Positions 48,401-59,960 of a stretch of DNA of 64,000 bases are shown in pieces. Within the stretch, counting starts at the first letter, position 1. Each line of letters opens with the position of its first letter. The DNA is taken from positions 25,795,855 to 25,859,854 of the forward strand of contig NC_054867.1 in NCBI RefSeq assembly GCF_018320785.1. The letters run 5' to 3'. Under the pieces are notes generated by a model, which saw nothing but the letters and a program-made list of their open reading frames with translations, did no database searches and had not been told where the DNA came from. The stretch comes from Cheilinus undulatus. Taxonomy: Eukaryota > Chordata > Actinopteri > Labriformes > Labridae. Position numbers and translations under genes: made by a program.

Positions 48401-51400
48401 CAGAGCTGGGCAGCAGAAAGAAAGTTTCTCCCATAGTGAGCCCTCCTGCACCTAAATGCTGAGAGGTGTGGTGAATCTTTGAAGGATGTGTTCTGTCCTG
48501 TTGTACTGAGGTTGCAAAGTATGTAACGGTCATATTTTTCAGATTGTGGGTGATAGGAGACCAAATATTCTTGCATGTTACATGTGAGTTTGGCTTTGTT
48601 TTTGACAGACAACATGACAACATAGAAGCAGGTGAAACAACAAAGGAGGATAGATTGGTTAATGGTTTGATTTAACAGTAAGAGAAGATTGGAGGCAACA
48701 CAAGTCCTTTTAGTTTGCGGATGGCTGAAAGTCTGATGATTTTTTTTGCACGTAACTTGTGTGCTAGTTTGAGCACACATCATCTTGAGAAACTTTTTCT
48801 GATACCTTTAATAATTTACTTCTTAAACTTATTTTTGTCCACCATGAGGCAGTATAAAAATAAGTTATGACCTTAAAACTGTCATATTAGTTTAGAAGGC
48901 TGATTCAGACACAAAAATACTTCATCATTAATATAGTCATGTTTCTGACCAGATGTGGGATGGTCCAAACTGTACACACCTATAGCTCTGTTCTGGTCCT
49001 CAGTGACCGTGGCAAATGTCCAGATGGGTTTATTAGAGCATTTTGTAAACAGCTGACTGCTGCAGCTGGGTATGAGGTCGATCAGCATGATCAGAGTGAA
49101 CCAAAACAATAAGGACGCTGACCGAGAAACCAAAACATTGAGCTGAAGGAATCAAAGAACGCTATGTGGACTTTCAGTAGAATTACAGTCAGGTTGAATT
49201 CTCTGCTGTTTTGTCAATAAAATGACCCTTGTGGGTTTTTTTAATCCTTCTTTTGGGCTTCACTGAAGGACCAATGATGAAATCAGAAGGGGAGAGGGAG
49301 AGAGAAAGTGGACACTTGTCGTTTTGCAATTTTTTGCACTTCTGCATTGGCTTCATTTTTCAGGAGTGGAGGTTGCCGCTTGGAAATGACACATGGGAAT
49401 AGAGCTACAGGTTGGATTTGAACTCATGATGACTGCATTGGACAACAGCCTATTTACATGGGACACACTGAAATAACCACTTGACATCCAGCACCCTCAC
49501 TATAACCCTTTTTTCTCATAAACAACTTTTCACTATCATTTTTTACCTAAAAAGGACCATTATTAGTGCAGCTTTAAAAAATTGTCTTAATTTTAGTATT
49601 TAGTATTCTCCGGATCAAAGACTTTTACATTTCTCCCAGCCAAAACAGCTATTTTTTTTTTTCAATAAAGAATTGTAAAACAATTAAAAATTAAGCCAAT
49701 AACCATCTGAAAATATTTAAAGTGTAAATACAGACCATTATTAGACTGGAAAAAGATATATAAATGACAAGAAGCTTTGGTGCTTTGGCCTTCTTACACT
49801 AACCATCATGCATAGGGTTAAAATAATGTGATGTGCAGGTAAGGGGATGTGATAATAGGGCCTCTGACATCCTCTGTTTTCTGTTGCTGTTAAAGAAGCA
49901 GCAGAAAGCTTTTCTGCAGATTGTTTTGACTTCTGGTTTCCAAGGCTGAGTTTATTTCAGAGAAGAGAAGAGAAGCCGTAAAGCCTTAGAGATTCCACCA
50001 GTCTGAAGTTTTAATCTGGCTGCAAAACTAATCCCCCTGATTATGACGCTTCAGTAGTCATAATATCTAAACTAACATGAATTACCGCCTTGGTTATAAT
50101 TTTTATGAAAGAGAACTCTGAGGATTTAAACCATGTAAACCATGAAAGAAGTGCTCTGCAAAAAAGAACAAAGTTGGAACTTATTTTACCCTTATTTGAA
50201 TCAGTTTAACAAAGAGAATCAGTGAGTCATGAGGTAATGATTGATAAATAAGCCATAGTAGGTGAAATGAAGGCCTCAGAACCAAACAAAAGCACCCTTG
50301 GCTGCAACCTATTAGGAGAATCTCACGTGTCATCTGACTCTACAGTACCTCTTCATGCCTATCCTCTCCTTTGCTGAGGAGACACCAGTGAGCAGTAGGG
50401 ATTATCTACCATATTTCAAGAGATTTTCATTTCAAATAAGAGAACTGTTGCTGCTTATAAATCCTTGCTTCATATTTGATCATAAATGTGGAATGCATCA
50501 GGTCTGGTTGGAGTGAAAGGATGACTGATTTACAGGACTAACAGAAAGACAGGAAGGAGAAATACAGTTTTGGGTGAGACGTAGGGAAAAGATTCCTCAT
50601 TTAAAGGAAGGTTCAAGCAAATAGACCAAGAGAAATGTCAGAGCTGCTAAGAAAAAAGGCTTCTTCTCTTGAGAAATTAAACATGGCTTGAAGGACAGAT
50701 TGATATTATTGCCCAGTGTTTGATTGGAGACTAAAACCACTCTTACTTCTAAAGCTAGCAGCGAACATTAAACAAGATAACAGCTAACCCACTTCTGTTC
50801 AGATGAAAAGTGAAATCCACCAGGTGCTTTATGCTACGTTATTATGGATCATCATAGTTTAGTCAGTAGCTACAAAAGTAGGTGCTAAAATTTCTGGTTT
50901 ATTGTGGGTCTGTTGCTTTTCAGAATAATATCAGACTAGTCAAGATAACCAAGTCCTAGCTAAATTTTCCAGGCCTTTTATGTGATGTAACAGATACTTG
51001 TGTTTACAGACTCACAGTAGCAACATGGACCCAGTGAGCTTTCCTCCATGACTCAAAGCTTACCCAGCAGACTACAGACCTGGAGTCCTTTCAATAAACT
51101 AACCAAGACTTTGTTTTTACTCATCCTTCAAAGAAAGTTTTGTAAGTGAGTCCTGACTCTAATAAATGTGGGTCCAGACGTAACTCAAAGTCTGATCAGA
51201 CCGGCAAAAACACTGTCAGAGTATGAAAGACATAATGTCACCTGGAAAATATGGCAGCAGCTTCAGTAATGGTACACTTGTTACACAAACACACACTCAC
51301 ATCCACAAACACTTCATTGAGTACTTTGAGAGGTGGTGGACTACCAGTAGGTTTCCTAATCTGCAGAAAGGTCTTTATTGATCCTTTTTCTGATTTCATA

Positions 51401-53507
51401 ATGACACAGATGAGTTCTTTATCTGACTCTTATATTGATCAAGTTTCCTCATCATCATTATTACAGTTCATGTACTTAGCCTCTAAACAGCCTGCTTTAT
51501 AAAAATGAAATAAGATTATAGCACCTGCTATGCTTTACTGAAGAAATTCACTGTCTTACAGGTTTCCTGTAATTATTTATCTTGTATATCTGTACTAATA
51601 TTATCTATCATTCTAATTTTACGATCAAAAGACAACACAAAGGAGTACATAGTCTCTATCTTACAGTGTTGTAAAAAGTATTACAGTTCAGTTATTGTAA
51701 TTAGAAGGTGCTGCCATTATGAGAAAGCAAGGCATGGTCATAGCAGTATTTTGTTTGCGTAAGACATGATGATGCTTTCTGAAAGTCTGTGGCATTTAAA
51801 AGAAATGCTCACGATATTGAGAGACAGCATTATGCTGGCACTTTTAATTTAACTGATTTGACTTTTTTGTTTTTTCTTCTTGAAATGAAACTCTGGTCCA
51901 CCTGAGCCTGCTTAATCATGTGCAAAATATGAGAAGCAAAGCTATTGGTAATTTTAGAGTAAGATAGTTTTGGAAGCTTAACCTTTGTTCATGTAGGACA
52001 CAGGACTCATACACCCAGCTTTGCTGAGCTGAAGGCCAGATGATCCCAATTATCGCCTCCCAGCCCTCCCAGCCAATCACAGCTCTCTCAACACAATTTG
52101 ATGTCCCTATCCCTAATCTCTGCTTGCGCTAATGCTGATGCACTACGCTGCTGCTGCTGCCAGCAAGGCTTTACTTCCTCCACCCCAGCCTCCTCCTTTA
52201 TAGCATAAAGCTTGTTGCATATGAGGAGAGTGTTCCTGACTGAAACACAATTAAGAGATATGGGAGTCATGGTGGCATTCATTCAGCTGCTTTCTTTCTT
52301 TTCTTTGGCTTTCAAGTGAAAAATCCAACTTGCACTCCTGTTAGTATTCAATAGTGTTAATGACAAAAGTCAGGTAAAAAAAATGTACTTGGATTCTTTA
52401 AGCAGAACACAAAAATAATGCATTTTTGTCAATTACAGAAGTGGTTTTACTCCCATCAGCAAGCTGTATGAATAGTTTTTTCATTTTCACAGGAAGTGAT
52501 GTATCTTTGCAGTGTTAGAGTTCCACCCTTTTTTCACACTCAGAGAAACCCCCCTCTAAAAATGGGAGAGGAATTAAGTCAAAAGACAGGCCCTAAACAG
52601 AGAGCAGGGGTGTTGTACATGTACAAACCAAAGTTGAGGTTTAAATCACTTCATGTCATTCTGAAGGCCAAACATAAAAATAACAAAAGGAACGGGATGG
52701 AACTCAAATGTCTGTTACTACATGAGCTTCTGTGCTGTCCTTCATTATCTGTTCCTAGCCATCTGATTTTTCTGCACATAGAGGCAGGTTTCCACCCATG
52801 CCTTTTGTTTTTTTGTCTTTGTTTTGTTTGTCAATACATACCTAACACCGTAGACCTTGGACTTTGTTTTGAAATAATAAACTCTTTAACAATAACGCAG
52901 TTACCCCTCTCTGACAAAAGTGTAATTTTATTTCTTCATTAAAGGCTCTTATGTGAAGCAGCTGTGGTTCAGAAGATAGACTTTCTTTCACTTCCATGAC
53001 TATGACTGCACTTATGTGGCCGGCAAACATGGACAAACAAACTGAGTCAGATGTAGGAAAGCTACTGAATCTGACCATTCAAACATGTCTCCTTCTGACA
53101 GCTTTGTTTAAACAGAGCTTTTTCCTCTGTACAGTCAGAGCTGACGAGGTTTGTCACTGCTCCTGGTCAGTAATATCACACAGATGTAATGTGCTGGTGG
53201 TATGAAACCTGTTTTCATCAAGATTTTTGACATTATGATTTTAAAAAATGAAAGCCCTGGTTTGGTGTAGAAGTTCATACCTTGGCATCTTTTGAAGGCT
53301 TGTTTTCCTTTTAAGTGCCTGGCAGTGTGTTTACATATTTAAGACATGATGAATCTGACGCTTTTTCCTTGGTTTATAGCTTTAATGCTGACATGTTGAC
53401 AAACAGAACAGACATCTGAAGTTGAGTCATGTTTTCTTACATCACTTGGTAAGTTGGCCTGTCACATACAGTGATTATATTTTTTAAAACAAATACAGGA
53501 GGTGGAG
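45471..53507. other. Long spacer downstream of fmod, no gene recognised
   Basis: About 8 kb of mostly unique AT-rich DNA. Examined and not accepted: an exon-like plus-strand segment 46632-46689 (acceptor cctcacctcacacag, donor GTAAAC) and a signal-peptide-like minus frame near 48882-49133. A SINE-like fragment lies near 49300-49480. A minus-strand AATAAA (plus TTTATT 52927-52932) could end fmod transcripts about 580 bases past the stop. Confidence 0.35.
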
Positions 53508-56500
53508 TCAGACATAAATACGTTCAAGTACTCTTAGACAGAAGACCCAGTCGGGTGGCAGCTGCTGGTGGGTCATCTTGTTTCCATCCAGTCGTAATAT
53601 TTTCATCCTGGAGTAGGACAACGGTCCCACCTCTCTGCAGAGACTCGTCAAGTTGAATCCTGTGGTAGAAAAAAAAGAAACAGGATATTTTGTCATTTTC
53701 AGAAGAAATAAAGACTGTGATTCATTTTGACTGATGTATTATTCACCAGAGTGACAGCCATCTGCATATTGCTGTCTTGTCTAATCAATGTATGTAATAA
53801 AACAAACCAGAGAGCCTTGACTTCACCTCATGGAGCATGTGCTCATCATCTGAAAACTGTTAAGATGAAGCTCGTCAGTCACATGATAAAAACTTGTTGT
53901 TCTGAGCAACCTCTTCTCCTGCATTTCCCATTAGAAGTCTTGCAGGTGCTGTGGCGAAAAACAGAGCAGGAGGAAACCACAACACCGTCTTACGCTCTCT
54001 CACTTCATTTCAGTAGTAGAGCCTCCTTCGGCCCAGACTGTGGGCTTTGGCAGACAGGAACCGCAGTAGCTAGACGATGAGGTGTGTGTTATTGTAAGAG
54101 TTTAGTCGTCTCTCAGTCTGCTTGGTGGATTTAAAAACAAGAACACATTTTGACGTTGCCAGAGCCTTCAAGACAAACTTGTGCACCAGGTCATAGCTGC
54201 CAGATGGTCATGTGAGACAAAATACAGCTCCTGGCTGAAGTCTGCAGCAAAGTCTGAGATATGAATCATATATGTTTGAAAAAACAGCCGTGTGTCATGT
54301 GGAGAAGGCAGAAAGAGAGAGAGGGAAGATGAAGAGGGGGAACAGCATGTGCTCCTGGCTCCTCTGGCTATCTTACCCCTGAATCCGTTGCAGATGTTTT
54401 CATACCACTCTGTCTTATTTGCTAGCCACCCATTATTCCCTCCTCCTCTCATGTTCCCTCCCTCTTCTTACTTTATCTCTTCCCATGTGTCTGATTCCCT
54501 CCTGTCTCTAGTCTGCCTCTTTTCTCCCACCTTTGACTTGCTTCGCCTTTAAGTTGCCTCACACTTAGCTCCAGCTGTGTCCATATGCACTGGTGAGGGC
54601 TGACTGTGTCTCTATATGAGTGTGTTTGACAGTCATATTTTTCAAATTTCTCCTTCTTACTCAGCAGTTAGGGTCTCTGATCTCCCAAGGAGGTCAGCTG
54701 GGTAACTCAGTTATAGTTTACTATGTTATCATAATGAGTCAGAGCATTGTTGGGTTATTAACTGTATGCATGTGTCAGCTGGTGTGAGAGGTTAACATTT
54801 CAAAGACATGAAGTCAGCTACACCTCTAAAGTTATGGCGTGAAAAGTGACCGCAGTGTGTCTCTGTGTATGTATGTGCTTGGCCCTGTTTACACCTGGTG
54901 TAAGGATGTGTCCTGAGGGTCTGATCACAAGTGGAAAGAATTAAATACAGGTGCAATTACATCCAGGAAGGATACATTAAGAAACAATCACTCAGACCCT
55001 CCAGAGCAGTATGCATGTACGAGGAATTAGACAGTTCATAATTTTGATGCCATGGTAACAGTCTGAGAAATAATCATGGTTTCACAATTTTCATAGTTAT
55101 GCATAAATCACTTTCACAACATCGATTATTGTATAAATCAGGCCTGCATCTCTCATACAAAACCATCTAAGAGGAGCCTCATGTTCCCTCAGTGTTTTTT
55201 CTACTCATCAAACTGGTGTCTGGAATTAAACATCCAGACTTAATGTGGGCATCACATTCAGCAGCCTGTTGCATCAGTTATGTTTAAGTAATGTTCTAAG
55301 TTAAGGGGTAAAGACCACACTAAACCCTATGTTAAAACTAGTTACATTTAAACTTAAATTTTGTGAATGTTTTATTGCACCACAGAGACATCATAACTAG
55401 TAGAGAATAAGGTTAAACTAACCAGAATACTGTTACAGATATGACATTTTCACTTAATTCGACCAATCAGTAAGAAGCATTTTGAAACGCGGTTTTTGTT
55501 ACAATGTCTGTGTAAGTTCTCATTCAACCAGGTCAAGATTGTCCAAATCTTTGTCAAGGGGCAACTAGACCTGATTGAGGTTTTTGCACACATTTCAATA
55601 CTCCAATAGACGTCTTCACATCTAAAGGAACTGGGCCACAGACAGAAAATTTGTTACAGTGTTGTCTCTCATGTCTAATTACCCCTAAGAAGGCTGACAG
55701 CTAGAAATGATGTCCGCTAATGTCCAATAATCCTTAAACAGTACTGAAAATGTATACAAAATATGACAAAGCATTTTGATGTGATAAAAACTAAAGCCTA
55801 CACCCTAAATCTAGAGCCAGTATGAAAAGAGTGAGAGCGAGTGGTGTAATTGTCAATAACATGAGATAATTTCACGGTACTTTATTGTTGGGTGATGGAA
55901 ATGATCTCCACTCTTGGAAAACAAAAGTGACTGAATACAGAGAGCACACTGCTGAAACAGCCCCTTAAATCCTCTGCTACTCTTTATCCACCTTTCAAAA
56001 CTATCACCATGAGAACCATATTTTATGGAGGATTTTTACAACTAGTTGGAGGTAGGTGTCAGATTTAAGTTATGATCTAAGTCTATGTTGAAACTGTCTC
56101 AGCTAGTGCAACACCTTAAATGTTAGTAAGGCATAAAATGTCGGCTATGTTTGAACTTAGGCATGGCAAGTGTAACCTGAAGCCGGCCTATATGCTCAGT
56201 GGTATAATGATCAGTGTATTTATTAATTTTCAGAGAAATTACATGTGTGACAAGTAAACTTACACTATACAAGCTCTGTTCCAGCTCCTGTTCGCTGTGA
56301 TAGATAAACTTTATTTAGGCCTTGTCCACATGGGGACAAAAACGCTATGTTTCTGTTTCGTTTTGAAAAAGTTTGGTAAACATGGCATAGTTTTAAGAAA
56401 TGCCGGCATAAGCATGAAACCATTCAAAATGACATGAAACGCCATAGTATATATGCCAGGCATATAAGTGGCGCTGTAACGCTGCCACAGAAATACACCA

Positions 56501-58117
56501 AAAACAGAGAGGAAGATCATGGAGCAAACAAACCCAAAACTTCTCCTGGCTGTCCTTCTGTTTGCACTCCACCACAATGTATCGAAGAACATATGACATC
56601 TGTTGTTCTTCATGATCATTTGTTTGTTTGCATGATCAAAAAGTGGCGTTTATGGGCTCCCAAGTCACCGGTTCTGTGTGGAAGAAATGCGCCTATATGG
56701 TTCAAACCTTTGTGGATACTCCTAAATCTGTCTCTGTGTGGACAGCCCCTGAGAAACACTCTTTGTTTGCTCCTCTGGTTCTTTTTTGGACCCTTCCTCT
56801 TTAGTGTAAACTTTCCTTGGACTTATCTTTTTTCAAGTTGTAAACAGAGCCTTTGTGTATTCATGAACCTCACCTTGTATTTCATTGGCCTCCAGGTAGA
56901 GGTACTTCAGGGAGGTAGGAACAGTGGGAACAGTAATGAGTTTGTTATATGAAAGGTCCAGTTCAATCAGGCTGGAGATGTTGAAGGCCTGTGGGGGGAT
57001 GTTGGGGCTTTTCAGACCACAGTGACTTAGACGAAGATATTTAAGTTCAAGAAATCCCACAAAGCTATCCTCATTGAGGCCAGAGAGAGAGTTATTGGAC
57101 AGATAGAGCTGCTGGACAGAAGAGGGTAAATGCCTGGGCACGGCTGAGAACAAATTTCCACTGAGGTCCAGGAGGTTCAGACTCAGCAAACCTGAAAGAT
57201 ATAGAAATGCAAGATAACCCATACTGATACATTTGTGTGACAGGTCTTCTTGCACATAGAAAGGAAATGACACATCACTCTACCTTTGAGGTCGCCCTCT
57301 CTGATGGTTTGCAGTCTGTTTCCTTGCAGCAGCAGCAGTGTCAGGTTGTGCAATTTCTGGAAAGTGTCAGGGCTGATGCTGCTGATTTGGTTGTGGGTCA
57401 GTCGAAGCTGCCTGAGTCCTGCTGGTAGAATGGTGGGAACTGATGTCAGGTGGTTGTGGTTTGCAAAGAAGTAGTGCAACTTTGTCTGGTTCTGTAGGAT
57501 GGACTGGTCTAGTGTATCGCTCTGAAGCTGGTTGTGGTCCAGGATAAGCCAGCGTAGACCAGTAAGGTTGGCCAGAGATGAGAAGGACAGGGACGAGATG
57601 TTGTTGTGCTAGGACAGAATGAGAAAGAATGCAGAGCATACTTTTTTCCTTTACGGAAAATTCAACTTTTTACTCTTGACAGTTAAAGTGCAGCACAGTA
57701 GAGGTGAGAAATTGTGGTCATGGAAATGGGAAATGAGAAACCACTGTGGGTTAGCAGCAGAACTCTGGAAAGATAACACATCCTTAGTACCCATGTTGGT
57801 ATTTTTCCTACCTGCAGAAACAGATATTGAGTTCTCTCTGGCAGGCTGTCCGGGATTTCTGCCAGGCCTCTGTGGTCACAGTAGACTGCTGTGGGCCACT
57901 GGATGGGGCAGTCACACTGTTCAGGACAGGCCTGTGGGTTGTTGGCACGGAACCAGGCAGGATCCATCCGTCCATGTAGACTTAGCACACTGGGCTCACC
58001 CAACAGGCGATTAATCCACAGAGGAACACCCCCGTAGTCCATGTCTGCTAAAGCAGTGGCAGAGGCAGAACCAAAAACATGCAGCAGCACCAGCACAGAG
58101 CAGCAGAGGAGAGCCAT
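53508..58117 (-). CDS. fmod: Class II SLRP, probably fibromodulin (complete, 4 coding exons)
   Basis: Secreted LRR proteoglycan expected to bind fibrillar collagen and steer fibril assembly. Coding exons on the minus strand: 57812-58117, 57284-57608, 56874-57191 and 53508-53659 (306, 325, 318 and 152 bases; phases 0, 1, 1), all GT-AG, giving 366 residues (human FMOD 376). Residues 1 to about 19 are a signal peptide. Cys64-x3-Cys68-x-Cys70-x9-Cys80 is the class II N-cap. About eleven LRRs follow (RWLILDHNQL, IELDLSYNKL), and Cys324 with Cys357 form the C-terminal ear (LRLDGNKMTHQQLPP). Sequons at N105, N116, N142, N190, N243, N281 and N319. The start is the ATG at 58115-58117, just inside an acceptor at 58126-58127. 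The N-terminal arm has a single Tyr (28) instead of the Tyr cluster of mammalian FMOD. The C-terminal part also resembles lumican; the prelp neighbour favours fmod or a fish fmod duplicate. Confidence 0.82.
55525..55630. repeat. SINE-like fragment in the last fmod intron
   Basis: 'ccaaatctttgtcaagggg', 'caactagacctgattgagg' and 'gacgtcttcacatctaaagg' match, inverted, the piece at 9885-9990. It is one of the common fish repeats with paired inverted blocks. Confidence 0.5.
56317..56751. repeat. Non-autonomous DNA-transposon-like repeat in the last fmod intron
   Basis: Ends are AGGCCTTGTCCACATGGGG and, inverted, TCTCTGTGTGGACAGCCCCT. The interior shares 'gaaaccattcaaaatgacat' and 'gtggcgtttatgggctccc' with copies near 12.3 kb and 5.4 kb. 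Long minus-strand open frames across it are chance frames of the repeat, since the same frame appears broken in the other copies. Confidence 0.6.
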
Positions 58118-58127
58118 GGAGACAGCT

Positions 58128-59896
58128 GTAGAAATGAAAGTAAGCATTCAGAAAAGGCTGTTAGAAAAAGGTGTAGTTTCACACCTCGAAGTCAAAATGG
58201 TTTTAATTGTAAAAAAAATACTTCAGTGATGTTAGATAGGTAGTTTGAGCATGAGAGCTGCCAGTATTCAATAGAAAAGCTCCAGGGCTTCCAGTTCATT
58301 ACCCCCATGGTGCATACTATTTAGCTAAATTCTAAGACATGAAAGAAGACAATGAAAGTCTTACCTGTCCAAGGGAGGGAATTTTGTTTGCACAGGCTAT
58401 ACAGATCATAAAGAATGCACAAATGCATATATACACCCATGTAATAACCTCCACAAACTCAATGGATGAGACATTATTTCATCTGTTTTTTTTAGAGTAC
58501 CTTTAAAGTACTTCTGTTGCAACCTCACTGAGCCAGGAGTGGGTCATTTGCACGAGTGTGTAATTTCCATGCATGCTACCTACCTTGGATGGAGCCTTTT
58601 CAATGCTCCCTCTTTGGAGTTGAACTCTGATTTTTTTCTATTTGTTCAAATCACTCTGGTTTTCACATTCATACGAAGCCAGTCAGAGGGACATAACATG
58701 ATGTAGTAGGCATGGTGCCACCAAGGGGAAAACCACATAATGCAAGCTTAATGCGCAGCTATTATCGTTGTTCACTTTCAGTGGAGCCAGTTAGTAACTA
58801 AAATTCTTGCTGAATCTGGGTAGAAAAAGAGCTTTTCCACCATGACAAACTTTCAGCACATTTCTTTGCTCTGCTTTTAATAAAGAAATGTCATCAAGTT
58901 CTGATTAAACTTCTGCTTTAGCTATATCCATGCTAATCTCTTTGGAGGCAGCCATTGTTTACTGGCTTGCAGTAAAAACTAAACCACATCTGTGGCTACT
59001 GCCTTTTTCTCCTGAAATGATGCTGACTGGTCCATACATTTTCAGATCAGGAACAAACTTTTCAACTGATGCTTTGGAGGAGAGATCTGCTTGATGACAG
59101 ACATGGAATCTGGTCAATCCATGGACTTTGCAAGGTTATGGTCACAACGGTGGGAGCAGAAAGTATCAGTGAAAGCTGATAGGGCAGAAATTTAAATGAG
59201 ACTTCACCATCACAGAGGCCAGTGACCAACTGAGGTTTCCAAGTCACAAAATCAGCCAGTTTTCAGATTATTCCTGTTGGAAATGAATTTTTGCTATAAT
59301 GTGAAGCTTGAAACTTTTAGAGCTTATAAAGATATAAATAATTTTTTTAATGATATATACAAAAGAGGGCACTTTTTAATGTCAGCATCACTTCTTCCAT
59401 GTATGTTTACATTATTGTATTGTTTAAATGATCAGCTTCAAATGGAAATTGCACCGTCTGAAACACGGTTTAGGTCAGTGCTTTTGTGCACACAGTTCTT
59501 TGAAATCAAACCTTTTTGTGACAGGTTTTTTTTCTCTGCATGCACAGCTGGTGTTAGTTACAATAATTCCCACAAAGCTCTTGTGAAAATAAGTAAACAC
59601 ACAAACAGAAACACACACAGAGACTTTCAATCGCTGTATGACACAGCAGTTTGTTCGAAAAGTTTGCATCATCAGGAGGTTGGAATCTGTCAGCATGTTC
59701 GCAAAGTTGTGTTTGTAGCAGAACCTTACCGGACATGCTCAGAAGGTTACAAAGAGATGATGTAATAATGCGTCATGAAACCAGCAGTATGTAAAGAGAC
59801 ACACATTACATTATTGTTTGCACATTTCCAGTTATGCCTGCCATGGTAGAGCAGGAGTGAAGAAGAAAAGAAGCCACTAAGAAATCAACACTTACC
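58128..59896. other. Probable first intron of fmod
   Basis: AT-rich, no coding exon seen. Contains the alternative donor at 58363-58364 described with the fmod 5' exon. Confidence 0.35.
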
Positions 59897-59960
59897 TGTA
59901 TGGACAGAAGCCACAGAATGGAGACAGCCTGTTAAATTCTCAAAGAAACAGTCAGGAGCT
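59897..59960 (-). other. Candidate 5' UTR exon of fmod (upstream edge uncertain)
   Basis: The minus strand has a strong donor, CATACAG|GTAAGTGTT, with the exon ending at 59896. It could splice to the acceptor before 58125. A weak TATA-like ATTAAAA lies about 80 bases upstream (plus TTTTAA at 59978-59983). A second donor, GGACAG|GTAAGA, ends at 58365 and could define an alternative first exon. Class II SLRP genes usually have such a non-coding first exon. Confidence 0.4.

Noticed and set aside
48882-49133. Minus-strand frame with a signal-peptide-like hydrophobic start
   Set aside because: It begins at TTG rather than ATG, an in-frame stop lies just upstream, and no splice-consistent continuation or family match was found.
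56311-56952. Long open frames on both strands in the last fmod intron
   Set aside because: They cover a repeat with inverted ends that recurs at 5.4 and 12.3 kb, and the plus-strand frame then runs over the antisense of fmod coding exon 3.
53508-58117. Calling this SLRP lumican
   Set aside because: The C-terminal third is lumican-like, but the long N-terminal arm, length and position beside prelp fit fibromodulin better. Kept as an alternative.
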